A stretch of DNA of 64,000 bases. Origin: Moniliella sp. 'wahieum' (taxonomy: Eukaryota; Basidiomycota; Moniliellomycetes; Moniliellales; Moniliellaceae). Location: assembly GCA_003971905.1 (NCBI GenBank), contig RSEE01000019.1, forward strand, positions 718,888-782,887, read 5' to 3'. The notes beneath the pieces are model-generated. The model saw only the letters and a list, made by a program, of their open reading frames with translations. It searched no databases and was not told the DNA's origin. A program made the translations under genes and the position numbers. Positions 1 to 12,650 of the stretch are shown one piece after another; positions within the stretch are counted from its first letter, which is position 1, and every line of letters begins with the position of its first letter.

Positions 1-2374
1 TTAAAGGAGTTTATCACACCCAACTGTGGAAGAACAAGGTGCCCTATCGTGGGAGTCTGTGCCTTTCATCCGACTACATTTGCTTTCTTCGCGAGTACAC
101 GGTGACAGAGCCCTACCGTCTACGCATTCCCGTCACCCACCTCCATGGTGCCGAGGCAGGAAGGAGGCACCTAACATTTTCCACGTTGGCCCTTCAGATC
201 AAGGGACATGATGATATTCTGTTCCTGTTTTTGTCGAAGCAGAAGCGCGACGCGGCGCTCACCCAGATCAACCAACTGGTTCACATGATCCGTGGACGGT
301 TGAGGGATGCTGCGCGGACGAAGACCAGGTCGGTATTGACTTTCTGCACCCCACGCTCCCCACCTCTTCACTCAATTACATCCCCAAGGCACTCAATGAT
401 GACAGCCGATTGCACATTCGCATCCCCCCTCGTCGCTTCTGCATCCCCGCCATTGGCTCCCGTGGGGATGTGCAGCCCCTCATCGCTCTAGGACGCGCCC
501 TGATGCAGCATAAAACATACCGTCCGCATCGTCTCCCACCCCGAGTACGAAGACTGGGTTCGTGGTCACGGACTCGACTTTGCTGCTGCCGGCGGAGACC
601 CAGGTGCGCTGATGGCCCTGTCTGTCGAGCACCGTCTTTTCTCCCCCCGGTTCTTCACCATTCGGTGGCCAAGTTCCGTGCCTGGATGGATGATTTGCTG
701 CGGGAGGTATATGAGGGATGCTACGATGCCGATGTGATCCTCGAGGCGCCTCAGACAATGGCGGGTATCCATGTTGCGGAGCGATTGGGCGTGCCCTATT
801 TTCGCATCTTCACCATGCCGTGGACCAAGACGGCTGCTTACCCACAAGCGTTCAGTGTGCCGCCGGTCGACTTGGGCAGCCACTTCAACTTATGAGCTAC
901 GCCCTGTTGACCAAGTGTTTTGGGCAGCAAGCTCGGGACAGATCAATGGCGCAAGAATATGCTTGGTCTCAATCCCACCACCTTGGCCGAGTTGGATCAA
1001 GGCGGCGTGCCGTTTCTTTACAACTTTTCCTCGGCCGTCGTGCCCGTGCCCACCGACTGGGACGACAATATTGTGTGTCAGGCTACTGGTTCCTCCCCAC
1101 CCACAAGACAGAGTGGGAGCCACCGGACGACTTGGTCGCTTTCTTACAGGAAGGCCGGCGCCAAGGAAAGAAGTTGGCCTACTTGGCTTTGGCTCCATCG
1201 TCATCGACGACCCTGACGCGATGACGCGCAACTTGTATGCGGCGGTGGAGCAGGCGGGGGTGCATGCGATCGTAGCCAAGGGCTGGTCGCTCGGATGAAG
1301 AAGGAGACGACAGAGACCGAAGCCATCCCGGTGCCGTCCTGTTGCTATCTCGTGGACTCGATCCCGCACGACTGGCTTTTCCCTCAGATGACATTGCGCT
1401 GCCACCACGGCGGAGCGGGCACGACGGGCGCCTCGTTGCGCGCTTCGCTGGTCACGGCCATCAAGCCCTTTTTTGGCGACCAATTTTTCTGGGCGCAGCG
1501 CGTTCAAAAGTTGGGCGCCGGCGTGCGGGTCGCGTCGCTGCGACGAACGATTTGGCGTCCGCACTGAAAAGGGCAGCTGAGGATCGGATCATGCAGGAGA
1601 AGGCCAAACAGGTCGGCGCGAGCATCGTGGCAGAAGATGGGCCGTCCAAGGCGATTGGGTTTTGTATAGCAACCTGATCCGCGCGCGTCGCCAGCCTCGG
1701 TTCCGGGACGACTTGAATATCTGCCACCAAGATAAACTCGTCTTCTATCACGGCGTGGATGAAGAAGAGGGGACGGAAGAAGAGACGGAAGAGGACACTG
1801 CATTAGACGTGAGTTCGGATGTCCCCTCCCACTCCCACAATCGTCGCGCAAGACGTCACAAGAGACCAACCCCTTGTCCTTCGTAAGACTTCCCAAGACG
1901 CCAATCCCACCCTCTCTGACGAAGCTAATGAAACCGATACGGAGACCAGCGCATCGGACCCAGGCCTGCGCTCCACCCGCAACCGGCTTTTCCACAAGAT
2001 TGGGACCAGGTTAAGTTCCTCCAACGCGACTGAAGAGCGCGCTGGGTTTCGCCACACAAGGAAACGACGACGTTGATCCCCTGCTTACCCCCCCTTCCTA
2101 TTCTTCCCACCTGCCCGGCTTGCCCACCCTCGATGGTCTGCCCAAGCTCTCGCTCATTTCGGCGCTGCGCCAGATGGTCGACTCGGACAAGGCAGAGGAA
2201 GAAGAGGCGAATGGTGCGGAGCGAAACCATGCGGCCCGATCCGTTGCCCTCGAAGACCGAGCGCATGCTCAGCAGTTGCTGCCCAAGCAAATTGAGCTTC
2301 GCCTCGCGCATCACCTAGCCCAACATACCCAGGATATGTACCCTAACCCATCCGCCCCCTCTCCACGTGTGTAA
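1..2374 (+). CDS. Sterol 3-beta-glucosyltransferase (UGT80/Atg26 family), 5'-partial, frame-broken
   Basis: Transfers glucose from UDP-glucose to the 3-hydroxyl of membrane sterols. The window opens inside a GRAM domain (about 39-320; YRGSLCLSSDYICFLREY, then KGHDDILFLFLSKQKRD). The catalytic domain starts with AIGSRGDVQPLIALGRAL (about 452-507), the sterol-glucosyltransferase N-terminal signature. The UDP-sugar site CHHGGAGTTGASL, followed by KPFFGDQFFWAQRV, lies at about 1400-1510. A tail rich in Glu/Asp (about 1755-1810) and then a Leu/Ala/Gln-rich helical stretch ending at 2374 follow the enzyme. The coding sense moves between frames near 510, 640, 890, 950, 1075, 1290, 1540 and 1850, yet conserved residues continue on both sides of each shift, so assembly indels are more likely than a dead gene. 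Fungal Atg26 proteins have PH and GRAM modules upstream; here they lie beyond the left edge. Confidence 0.85.
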
Positions 2375-2617
2375 CTAATTGTTGTGGTACCCATGTCAAT
2401 CGATGTTCTGTCATGAAATGCCGAGGTTGAACAGGGCAATGTGTAGCAGACATGAGAACTATCAGGCCCACAAGGGGCAGGAGTGAAATGGGGTGCGAGC
2501 CAGGTGGTGAGACAGATGCGACAACTTCGCCACTCAGGGTTTCTCCTTTTCCTTCCCCCACCATCTCTCTTCCGCCACAGACGTGACCGGATCGCAGGAC
2601 CGATTTAATTTGCCGCC

Positions 2618-5105
2618 ATGGCCAGCTCGACCGAGGGCACATCCTGCGGCCAGTGGCCCCCCGCCCACCTGGGACAGTCATGGCCACCACGCCGTGCCGC
2701 TTCCCGCCGAGCTCCCAGCTCAGCGTCCCGTTGGCGCGACTGAGATCCTCCTCGCTCCGCCCCAGCTGCCCTCGGATCCTGCCTATCCATCTCTCGTCTC
2801 CCCTGCCCCCGAACCGACCAAGCGCGCGCACAGCAAAAGTACCGACAAGATAAACGTCCCGAGACTGCCCCGGCAGACGCCTCGTCCATGGTCTCCCTCC
2901 GTCCACCCGGTTGGATCCCCGTTGCCATCCGTGCGGCGCTGAAGGACCTAGGCCAGACTTGGAACGACGACGAACTCGCGCCTTCCGTTTCCACTGCGCC
3001 ATGGCCGGGCGCACATGCCAGCCCCGCCGTCCCTGCTGTCCCCGCCATCCCTGCTGTCCCTGCCGTCCCTGCTGTCCCTGCCGCCCCTGCCGTCCCCGCC
3101 GCTCCTGCCTTTCCCGCCGCCGGATCCAGCGGCGAAAGTGACGGGGTGCCAAGTGAGTTATGGGAGGACCTGCGCACGATCTTAGCCCGACCGCCTCGGG
3201 GACGAGGGGGCAAGGTACCACCCCGCTTGGCCCGTCGCCGTCGCTCTTCCCCCCCCCCCCCCCCCCGTACGCGGTCCATTCCTACGCTTGCCTCTTTCTT
3301 GGGCACGAGCTCGGCCCAGGCCCCGCCACCCGGTCTCGGGTCGCGACCGAAGCAGCTCGAGCCACTCCGAAACCCTCCCCCCGTCCCAGGGCCTTGAGAC
3401 GCAAAAGGAAGAAGAAGGCATACCCAGTGGCCTGTGCGATGCCTGTCGTACTCCTGGTTCGCTCTTGTGCTGCGACGAGTGCGAGCGAGCTTTCCATTTA
3501 CGTGCATGGACCCGCCTTGGGACCTGGACCGTCTGCCACCCGGCCTGGTGCACGATGCACCTTGGTCTTGCAATGTGTGTCGGGCGCAGAAGCTGGAAGC
3601 GTCTCGGCTTGCGACTCGGGGCCAGCCGATACAACAAAAGTCCTCGCACGCCCCAAGCACGACGACGAAAACGAACTCGCCGCCCGACTCGCTTGCTCCC
3701 CGCTGTTGCACGACCTGGCACGCCAAAACCCACGCGAGTTTGGCTTGCCTCCCGAGCTACAGGGCTACTTCAAGGGCGTCGCTGCCGACGCGGGCGGGGT
3801 GTATGTGGATACAGACATGCTCCTGCCCTGGCGACCCGTGACGATCAAGACGACCAAGCTCCGTCTCCCGCCGTGCGGGACCCGTATCGGCTGCGCGACA
3901 AGGCTGGCCTCGTGCTCTGCTTTCGGTGCGGCCAGAGCAGTTTGCCCCCGCTCCAACAGCCAGCCGGTCCAGCGGGCACGACCGCGACCGCGACCACGTT
4001 GGCTCTCGACCCGGGCAGTGGCAACCCGCCGGTCGGGCATTGCTCAGCTGCGACTTTTGCCCGCTGCATTGGCACCTCGATTGTCTGCCTTGCCCTCTGG
4101 AGCCTGCTCCGTCGTCGCTGCACAAGTGGCGCTGTCCCGCGCATACTGCCCACGTTGCTCCTCCTGCTCGGCAGGCCCAGCATGCAGCGGGAACCAGTCG
4201 GGTGCTTGACTTGCCCGCTGCGCCCGCGAGCGGGGACAGAGGGACGTTGGTGGGGGGAAAGAATTGGGCCCTCAAGGGGAGGATGAGGATAAGGTCCGGT
4301 ACAGTCTGTCGGAGCGAGCGGGCAGCAAGCGTTTTGGTCCCAGGCCAACAAGGGCGTGGCAAGCTTGCAAGCGTATGCCGCACGCCACGCCCTCGCTGCC
4401 TCTCGCCATGCGCACCTCACCCTCACCCGTTCCGGCCAGCAGTACCGCCTCACCCTCCCGTCCCCTAGCTGCCTGCCCCCGAACCATCCGCCCCCCGTAG
4501 CCTGCCTCGCCGAGGAATGGAAACGGATCACGACAGTACGTTCACTTCCCCCCAAAAAGGGACAGGAGAAGGAGAGGTTATGGGGCACATGCCCCCCCCC
4601 CCGCCGCCCTACCCCCTGTCCCCGGTCCCCCTTCGCCCTACAAGACTTGACTGACTTTCTCTCTGCAGGCGGTGGCCTACCCCGCGCCGCTCGACACCTG
4701 CCTCACCTTCCTCGCTCCGCCCGACGACGCGCCTACCACCGACGAGCACACTGTCATCGTCCTGCACGCAGGCAGGCCACCGCGCCCACGGCGCACGCGA
4801 CGGGAGAACCGGCGCGGCAGCGCTGCCTCCCGTCCGGCACAGCAAGACGACTGGTGAAGCGCACCGACGGGACGCGGTTCTGCAGCGCCAACGCAAGCGC
4901 AAGCGCAGGCGCTCCCTTGGATCGGCCGCTGGACCCAGCTCCTCTGGCCAGCCGGCAGGATCGACGGGCGCGGTACAGGTACAGGGCGGATGCCGAGGCG
5001 GCGCTGTGGCACTCGACCCTCCTGGTCGCGCAGGACACGGCGGCCCAACTGGCCGCGGTGCAGAAGGTGGTGGCGTACGTGGAGGACAGGCAGCGAAGCG
5101 GTTAG
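2618..5105 (+). CDS. Rco1-like protein with two PHD fingers (Rpd3S-type histone deacetylase complex subunit)
   Basis: Probable chromatin reader of a Rco1/Cph1 type, which in yeasts guides the Rpd3S/Clr6 deacetylase to transcribed nucleosomes. The ATG at 2618 has a good context (gccgccATGG). The N-terminal half is Pro/Ala-rich and contains the PAVPA repeat. PHD finger 1 is at about 3430-3590: LCDACRTPGSLLCCDEC, then AFHL, CMDPPWDLDRLPPG and WSCNVC. A segment like the Rco1 linker follows (about 3715-3815; ARQNPREFGLPPELQGYFKG). An atypical PHD 2 is at about 3905-4160: LCFRCGQ, then LLSCDFCPLHWHLDC and WRCPAH. A 133-bp intron, 4536-4668, has GTACGT and TGCAG borders. The C-terminus (ending VAYVEDRQRSG) looks helical. 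Several frame changes occur, one beside an 18-base C run at 3249-3266. Assignment to Rco1 rests on the PHD-linker-PHD order; another double-PHD protein is possible. Confidence 0.65.
3021..3121 (+). repeat. Coding minisatellite, PAVPA-type repeat
   Basis: About 100 bases of imperfect 9- and 15-base units (variants of CCTGCTGTCCCTGCCGTC) translate to alternating Pro-Ala-Val-Pro-Ala and Pro-Ala-Ile/Ala units inside the Pro-rich N-terminal half of the double-PHD gene. Such a tract would form an extended, disordered spacer and is expected to vary in length between strains. Confidence 0.9.
3249..3266 (+). repeat. 18-base poly-C run inside the double-PHD gene
   Basis: An uninterrupted run of 18 C. 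It falls in the coding part of the Rco1-like gene, where it would encode polyproline, and the reading frame changes close by. A run of this length is a likely site of assembly length error. Confidence 0.9.
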
Positions 5106-5550
5106 GGCGGCGCAGAGAGCAAGGGTGGGCCGTGCAGGACGACATGGACAGGCCAGAGCAGGCCAGCACAGAATCCAAGCGTGGTAAAAGCAGTCCGAGG
5201 CAGGCGTGACAGGGCGACATCACATGTGACATGCCTGTGACACAGCGCAGCATGGGATGGATGATGCAATGGATGATACCAAGTGTGTGATGTGTGGATG
5301 CGCTGATGCGCTGACCAAAAAAGATGAAATGTGACATGTGACTGCCGGACTTGGGCATAGGGGCGCTGTGCGCGGCGCTGGGCAGCTGGGGCGCGCGTGA
5401 CTGCCCCCGGCGGCGGCAGGCGATGAGGTCATGGGTCACGCATGGGCTGCGGCGCTCACCGGTGGCGGCCCGCCCAACGGCCGCTGCCGCCGCCGCGTCG
5501 GCGGTGCTCCCCGCCGCCTCCCCGCCCTGCTGCTCCCCGCCGCCCCCACC

Positions 5551-6194
5551 ATGTCTGCCCCCGCTGCCCCGGCGCGCCCTCGCCGCCCTCGCGCGCCGCC
5601 CTGCCCCCCCTGGGCCAACGCCGCCAAGCAGGCCAAGTTCATCCTCGGCGGCGGCCTCCCCGCCTGGTACCTCAACGTGCCCTCCCGCCTACCACGCCGT
5701 CGCCGCCGAGCAGCCCATGTTCTGGACCCGCCCGCTCGCCGTCCTGGCGCTCGTCTGCATGCTCGCCACCGTCCTTCTCTTTGCCTACGTCCTCCTCCCC
5801 GCCCGTGGCCACCAGCCCAACGTACGTCCTCTGCCTCTCTGGCCCGCGCCGTAGCTGACCTTCTCCAACAGTATGCACGCTGGCACGAAGACGCCAGCCT
5901 ACGCCGCCTCATTGCCCAACTCACCCTGACCATCGTGGTGGGGCACGTGTCTCTCCTGCTCCTTCTCTCGCCCTTGGGCGCCAGCGGGCCGCCTCCGTAC
6001 GGCTGGCGCGTTGGCGCCCTGCTGACGTGGGCCAAAGAGGTCATGGTCAACCGCCACTAACCGAGGTGCACTTTTGGGCGTGGGCCGGCGCGCTGACGGG
6101 CGCCACGTGCTCCTTCCTCTTCCTCTTCGGCGTTGTCGGCCTATTGGGTTCCCTGCGGCCTCTGAGCAGGCAGCCAAGCAACAAGGCGGACTAA
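5551..6194 (+). CDS. Small multi-pass membrane protein, unrecognised
   Basis: ATG at 5551 (MSAPAAPARPRRPRAPP) begins a basic, Pro-rich N-terminus of about 35 residues. Three or four hydrophobic segments follow: LAVLALVCMLATVLLFAYVL (about 5735-5795), LTLTIVVGHVSLLLLLSPLG (about 5920-5980) and WAWAGALTGATCSFLFLFGV (about 6075-6140). An intron at 5822-5871 (GTACGT to CAACAG) joins QPN to YARWHED in phase. Two single-base frame changes are needed, one in a C-rich stretch near 5688 and one near 6055, where the unshifted frame would stop at NRH. With both corrected the protein is about 195 residues and ends at TAA 6194. I do not recognise a family; the membrane topology is the only firm statement. 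Confidence 0.55.
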
Positions 6195-7568
6195 TCCCCC
6201 CCCCCCTGCCCCCCCAATATCCGTCCACACTTCGCCACCAGTCTATGAGGATACCAGCGTTATGCCCTCGCCCCCCCCCTCCCCCTCTCGCTCTCTCCCC
6301 GCCCCGACTCCCTTTATTTTTTTTTCTTTGTGGTTTCCGCACTGTCCTGCCCTGCCCTGCCCGAACTCGATGATGATGATGACCCGCCCGATGGATCGGA
6401 CTTGCGTCCTTCCCCTCGCGTTCGTTTGCCCTTTCCGCCTCTGCCTGTTGGTGGACCAAAACCCGGCGCGCCGACCCCCTCGTGACGCCTTGTGACACGC
6501 GCTTCGCTTCCACCTCCCCCTGCACCTGCACGTATCCCTGTACATGCATCCTGCGTTAATCTGGTGACGACACTGCGCTTTCCTGCCCCGTCTTACTTGT
6601 CTTCCTTGCCCCCCCCTCTCGCCTGCCCTGGGCGGATCCTCTGTCCCCCGAGCCCAAGACAACAGTAAAAGTAAAGACCGAGGGCAACGGAACTTGGAAG
6701 GGAGGGGTTTGGCACGTATTCCTCCACACCCGACGCGAGTGCCGCGCCTGACCAGACAGAGTAAGGCAGGCGAGGCGCGGGAGATGAGGGACAGGGAGGT
6801 GTGGTGGTAGCACAAATGTACTTGGCTCGCTAGGCGGCAAAGTTTCGGGCAGAGAAGCGGAGGAGCCGGCTACGGTGCTATGCACGCAGCCGCACCGACG
6901 GGCTCAGGCCTACGGTCTAACGACAAAAGAGAAGAACACGTACAGGCCAGCTTTGTTCACTGTTCTGGGTACGCCACCGCGTTCATCGACACCTCTCCGC
7001 TGCCGAACATTGGTTCTGGCTCAGGAGGCCCACGTATCTTGTAGCCCACATGGATTCGCCCCCCAACGCCGTCTGGGTCCAGCAACTGGTGGGCGTAGCG
7101 GTGAAGATCCACGGGAGCATGGTGTGCCCTTCGCTCCGATTCAATGTGCGTCCCCATCACATCCTGTCCCTTGTCGCGTCAGGTGCAAGCCTGCCTGTCT
7201 ATAGCCACGGTGGTCCTGAGGCTGAAGAACGCCTGTCAATCCTCGATTCCTCACCACAATAAGCATTAGGTTATTTGGTCCGAGCTGCATCTGTGAGATG
7301 TGCTAAGGGCACACCCTTAGTCCCGGGCGGACAAGCATAGTCCCCAAGTTGTTGGCCGAGGCGATGGGGAAGCGCAACGGAACCCATGGAAGCACAACGG
7401 AACATATGCCAGGATATCGTCCGCCCTGTGCTCCCCGCCCTGCGCGTTCACGCCATGGGAGTGCGTGTGCCGCCTCGGTACACACACAGCACCATCGCAA
7501 GCCGCGACTTTTGTCCAGTGCAGAGAGGACCCGAACCGTCGCGCGCTGCGCGCGGCCGCCGAGGACAG
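6195..7568. other. Intergenic stretch, no supported gene
   Basis: Contains C-runs (6198-6207, 6273-6282), a pyrimidine-rich tract (6260-6340) and several short overlapping ORFs on both strands, none with a recognisable domain or consistent codon use. It is the shared 3' flank of the membrane-protein gene and the minus-strand deubiquitinase, which ends at 7569. Confidence 0.5.
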
Positions 7569-10500
7569 CTACGAAATGTGGATCCCACCATCGTGCGAGG
7601 CAAGCGCAGCAAGCCGTTGCCCGCGCAGCGACCGGTCTGGGTGGTCCAACCCGAGACCATGCTGTCCCGGTTGAATCAGGGCAAAGGGTTGGTCGGTCTC
7701 GTGGAGGTACTCGGGCGCACGAACGACGCCGAGGGTAAGACGCGCAAACCGGAGACGAGCAACCTCGTTGTTGGACAGGGCCAGACGCGCTTGCATCCGT
7801 TTCCTCAGCTCGCCCAACGTCTCGCCCGGATAGAGCACCATCCGAAACGGAACCCCATTCGCCCGACGCACGTCCCGGTGAAATGCGATACCTCCACCAC
7901 CCTTGGGCGGGGCGCAGTCTCGCCCCCCCCTCCCCGACCCCTGACGCTGTGCTTCCACCCAGGATCTGGGCGTACACCACCTCCAACTCGTCGCCCGGTA
8001 CTTCCTCTGCCAACAGTTCCGCCCCCTCGTCCAACAGCGACAGAGGCGAGGTGCTAGCGAGCTGGATTTGGCGTCTTGCGTCGTCAGACACGAGCGAGAG
8101 ACGGATGCGGGCAGCACGAGGTAAGCCATTCGCAATCGATTCGGACCGCAGTGGTTCCAGCACCAGTTCCTCTTCCCCTGCCCGATCGTGCGACGGTCGC
8201 AGCACGGGACGAGGGGATGGGGACCTACCAAGCGGGTTTCGGCCAGCTCGCGCTGCACCACCGCCAAGGATACGTTTATGGGCATGCGAATGGGCAGGGC
8301 AGCCTGCTCCTTGTTGTGAATGCCCATCCAAAACACAGTTAGCGATCGCAGCGCTTCAATCTCCACCAGGGGAACGGACAACCGTTCGTAGAATAGCACA
8401 GCCTCGGACGCTGGCGGCAAGCCCAAGCTGCCAGAGGTCGCCACCTCTTGCAAGGCCGCTGGCGCGTCGGATCGAAGCACCTGCAAGGGCTCCCCGTCCG
8501 GGCCGTTGGCCAATACGAAGCGCAGTTTGCCCGGATCATGGTGCAACAGCGTGCCAATCCGCTGGGCCAGCGCTTCATATGGAAGTGCCGGTGCAATGTC
8601 AGGGTCATCTCTGGACTCTCCCCTCCGTCTGCGACGTCCTCCAGGGCCCATTCGACGGCTTCGTCACGAGGAAGGGGCTTGAACGTGATCGTGAGCTGGT
8701 GGGTGAGAAAGCGATAAAACGAGGGAGCGTCAGGACAAATGCCTTGCCTCATCAGCTCCATGGCGGTCAACTCGGGCAACGCTTCTTGGAAACAAATAAT
8801 GTCCCCGTTTTGGATCTCGGCTCGAGTCAGGGAGTGGTCTGGCGGCATGGGCTCAATCATCCCAGTGCGAATCTCCTCGTACAGGTCCACGGGCCTTGAC
8901 GCGGGCCAGTCCATCGTCGTGCGCACCCTGTCGGCGAGCGAACGGACACGATCGGTCAGCACATACGCCTGGTCCACCACCCGCATCGTCTGCTTGGCCA
9001 CATCAAAATGTTTGAGGAAAATCAAGCGGTACGCCTCGGGCTCGGCCCGTACGCCCCGTGGGACTTTGCTCACACGTTCCAAAAATACGCGCAGCTCCTC
9101 GGCCCGCGTCGCGTACCTCCCTCGTACCTTGTCCACTGTCCACTTCTCGTCGTCTGCCTCCACCACCCGATCCGGACGCACCGTCTCGTTCTCCCGCCGG
9201 ACCAGCACCCACACTCGTACCTCCCGTGCATCCAGCTCCAGGCGCTGCGCCAGGCGCGCCTTGACACTAGCAAACGTCTCTTGCTTGCGTACCTGTACGG
9301 CTGGCACATCCACCATCGTCTGTACCGTCCCATCCTCGGACAGATGTGCGAGATCGAGACCTTGGTACGTGCGCAGCCAGTCCAATGTCAGGTACCGTAC
9401 TTGAAGCGACAGCTGCCGTTCCTCTTGCTCGCGCTGCAGCGCGTGCTGGTACATCCGTTCCTGGGCAAGCCGCCTGGGTAAGTGGGCGGGGGTATCCTCC
9501 GGTTCCAACGGACGTAGCACATGCGCAACCTGGCTGGTACGGATATAGACCAACATGTAAGCGTTGGTGCAACGAGCCAGGCGGGCGTTGGGAATGGTAC
9601 CCAACCCATTCTTCCCACTAGGTTCGCCGCCATAGTTGTCTTCCAGCACCTCCTGCATCGTGGCGGGCGTGACGCGCTCGTCGTCGAACTTGAACCAGCC
9701 GCCCGTGGGAGCCGGCTTGAGCAAAGCAAAGTAGTGTCCGCCCGATAGGTCGCCCGAGTGAACCAGCACCCCATGCAACGTGTACCGCCAGTCTTCTCCA
9801 TACGTGGGGCTGGCGCGGTCGAGAAACGCGCGCAAATCCATCTCGAGCGGGAACTCGTGGCGGTCATTGATCTTGATCATCGCGTCCGACTCGACATGGT
9901 ACTCGAATCGTTTTAGCTGCAAGTGCAAGACGGGCGGGAAAGACTGGAAAATGACTCCCTTGGTCGCATCTTGTAGTCCATATCCCTCGGCCTGGTACTG
10001 ATTCACCCCTTCCAACCGCTCCTCTTGAATGTAGTTGTGAAACGAGGCGAGCAAGGTGGGCATCCCCTTGACGTTGAGTTGTACATCGTAAAACTCTTCT
10101 TCGCGGCTCGACTGGTAGGGAACATGAAGGCAGCGAAGGTAACTTTTCATCTTGCCGACAAACAACTTACCGATCATCCCATCCACTTGCGTCGCTTTCA
10201 TTTGCGCTTCGAGCTTGGCTTGGAGCACACGGTTAAACTCTTGAACGTCATGCTGCAAGAACGAATCGAGTGATTTCCAGCCAAAGCGCGTCAGCTCGGT
10301 CGTGCTCACCGCTTCGTCCGACGTTTGCAACTGGTAAAACACACGTTGCAGCGCCAACGCCACACTTTCCTCTGCTACCCTCCTCGTCTCGGTTGGGATG
10401 GCGTACACAGCCCGACGAAAGAGCGGAGTGCAATAGAGCGATTGGAGCAACGAGTTCATATAGCACGTCGCACCTTGGTTCTTGATCCCCACAAAGCCCG

Positions 10501-11330
10501 TCACGCGCTTAGAATCGTATGGAGCAAACGGGCGCGCCATCCCCGCCCTTTCGTCCGAGACCATCTTTACATACGCCGTCACCCGCACCGCGTCCGCCTG
10601 CCTCGCCTCGCGGTTGGCGCCCAGCATCAATCCTTGCAGGCTGGCATGACTACAGAATTGGGTGAAGCCCCAATCGGCCTCGCTGGGCGCGAACCGGTGC
10701 TGGCTCGTGTCGTGGATCAAGACGGTCGGATCAAGCGGGTTGGACAGGACCAAGGTGAAGTGCACATAGGCGGCGGCGTCTCGCTCCCTCTCTTGTCCCG
10801 GCAAGGCAGAAGGAGAGGGAGGAGGTAGATCCGAGCCGGTCGGGTGCGCCTCCTCCCTTGTTCCAGCAAGAGACGAGCCAAAATCAACACACTCGAGGTA
10901 GAGCGAGACAAGCCTGTGGCGCCGGGCCCAGTGGCCTGCGGGAAGACGACAAGGCGAAAGCGGTAGTCGGCACAACGAATTCGGGGCTGGCCAGGCGCGG
11001 TGGGAGCGTGGGCCAGTCACTCACATCCCAATGAAACCAAGCAAACCCTTTCTCCTCCTCACCCGGCGCGAGCCGGAGGTGGTCGTGAAACGCCTGGCCT
11101 GGCACGCCGACGTTAGTACCCAGCCGCACGCCAATGGGAAGGGGGACGCACTGTCGACTGCGGAGCGCGGGAGTGGGCGGCGCGAGAGCAGCAAACCGGT
11201 CGGGCTCGGCTGGGACATGCATCGCAGTCCCGGCGGTCTGCACAACAGAGGGAGCGGAGGAGACCGCGTGGAGAGCAGCGCGTGTGGACGCCAGCGGGGT
11301 TAGCGGGTAGCGGGTACCAATCACAGGCAC
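7569..11330 (-). CDS. Ubiquitin carboxyl-terminal hydrolase, USP7/HAUSP (Ubp15) type
   Basis: Cleaves ubiquitin from protein substrates. The order of domains is that of USP7. An N-terminal MATH domain lies at about 11050-10560 (FHWDVSDWPTLPP; HRLVSLYLECVDFGSS). The catalytic domain opens at about 10500 with GFVGIKNQGATCYMNSLLQ, which holds the nucleophile Cys. It continues through LHLQLKRFEYH and ends with the His box SGGHYFALLKP and KFDDERVTPA (about 9770-9670). The C-terminal ubiquitin-like region runs to GLDHPDRSLRGQR and IHIS-stop at 7569, matching the usual USP7 end. The frame is open for 893 codons (11020-8339). Shifts are needed near 8600, 8230 and at a C-run at about 7920. At the 5' end the MATH domain crosses frames near 10985, so the start (about 11330) is uncertain; an upstream exon toward 11600 is possible. 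Confidence 0.9.
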
Positions 11331-12650
11331 AGCGGCGGATCAGCCTGGCAGGGCGGCTGTCTCCCGACGCACGTCTCGGATGGCCCTGGGGCAGCACGTG
11401 GGGCGGGAGGAGGACGTGATGGTGGACGCGCGCGACGCGGTGGCGCCAATCCGGCAGCAAAAGCGAAGCGTCTGGCGCTGGCGGGATGTTGGCCCCACTC
11501 GCCTGCCCCGCCGCTCTCCGATCGGCCATTTGACATGCCACTTCGCCAGCCACACTGCGCCCCCGCGGCCCAATTCCGCTCGCCGGGCCCCGCGTTTCAC
11601 GACTCGAGCCCTGAGTCAGTAGGTCTAAGTATCTGGAGTACTAAGGCCAAAGGACTGAGTACACTGAGTACGGGCTCTTGAGCTGAGCGTGCGTTGAGCG
11701 TCGAGCAACCGAACCGCAAGACGGCAGGATCCAACCGGCAGTGCTTTTCCAAGCGGAGGAGAGAGCCACAGGGCAAGATGCCGTCCGAAGGTCACAGTCA
11801 CACGTCACAGCAGTCCCCGGTAACTAGCAACTAGTGACTAGTAACTGGTACCATGCAACATGCCAAAACACGACACCTGCTTGCCTTCAGTCCAACCGAA
11901 CGAGAGCACGTCGAAGGACACTGGACTCAGCTGGCGAAAGAGGCCCAATCTTCGGTCGGGGTATGGCAGGGTACGGCCGCTTTTCTGGCCCCGAACGATC
12001 GTGTTCATTTTTGCCACCGTGCCACTCACTTAATGCGCGCCCGCTACTCTCGTTCAACTGGCAGCCCATCAGTACGGGCTGAGGTAACTCTGCTATTTCG
12101 ACGCCTGGGGCCAACGAGGTTAATGCCGCTCTCGTCTGTAGCGTCTGGGGAGGGAGGGCACCCAGCCTGCCAGAGCGTGGATGGCAAGGAGTGATGTGAA
12201 GATGAAAGATGAAATGCCGACGGAGCGCTTGGGGAATGCGACTGCGAGCAGGCGGCCCATCCGGAACACACGGACCCACTTGTGCCTGACGGAGGGCACC
12301 AGGGTAGCTGCTGAGAACACCCGCACCCACGCCTCAAAGTGCTCGGTCAGCGCATGTGCTCTGCCCATGTCGTAAACGTGGACGGCCAACTGAGCAGCCA
12401 AACTTGCCCAGGCGGGCAGTCTCTGGTCTGGGCGGCTCTCCAAGGTCAGCCGACGCGGTGGTTTGGAAACCAGCGGCCATGAACGTTTCACACAATTCAC
12501 CTGCCGCTGGGGCCAGCTAGGCCAGCCCAGCTAGCCCATTCACCCCCAGATACACACCGTCTGCCCTGCCTGCGTCCACCACCACCACCACCACCACCAC
12601 CACCCTCCGCTCGCTCCCCGCCATCTCCCCTCCACGTAACCATCCACACC
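11331..12650. other. Divergent promoter region between the USP7-type gene and phosphoglycerate mutase
   Basis: No supported gene. It holds a GAGTAC-type cluster (about 11630-11690) and a near-palindromic GTAACTAG/CTAGTGAC cluster (11819-11850), both discussed in the findings. A minus-strand ORF at 12500-12120 has no recognisable domain. The two flanking genes point away from each other, so regulatory sequence for both should be here. Confidence 0.5.
12576..12605. repeat. (CCA)n microsatellite in the 5' leader of phosphoglycerate mutase
   Basis: About ten CCA units directly upstream (about 45 bases) of the ATG at 12651. Non-coding in the model given here. Confidence 0.9.

Noticed and set aside
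2605-3726. Minus-strand frames of up to 373 codons opposite the double-PHD gene
   Set aside because: Gly/Arg-rich antisense shadow of a Pro-rich coding repeat; the plus strand carries the PHD motifs.
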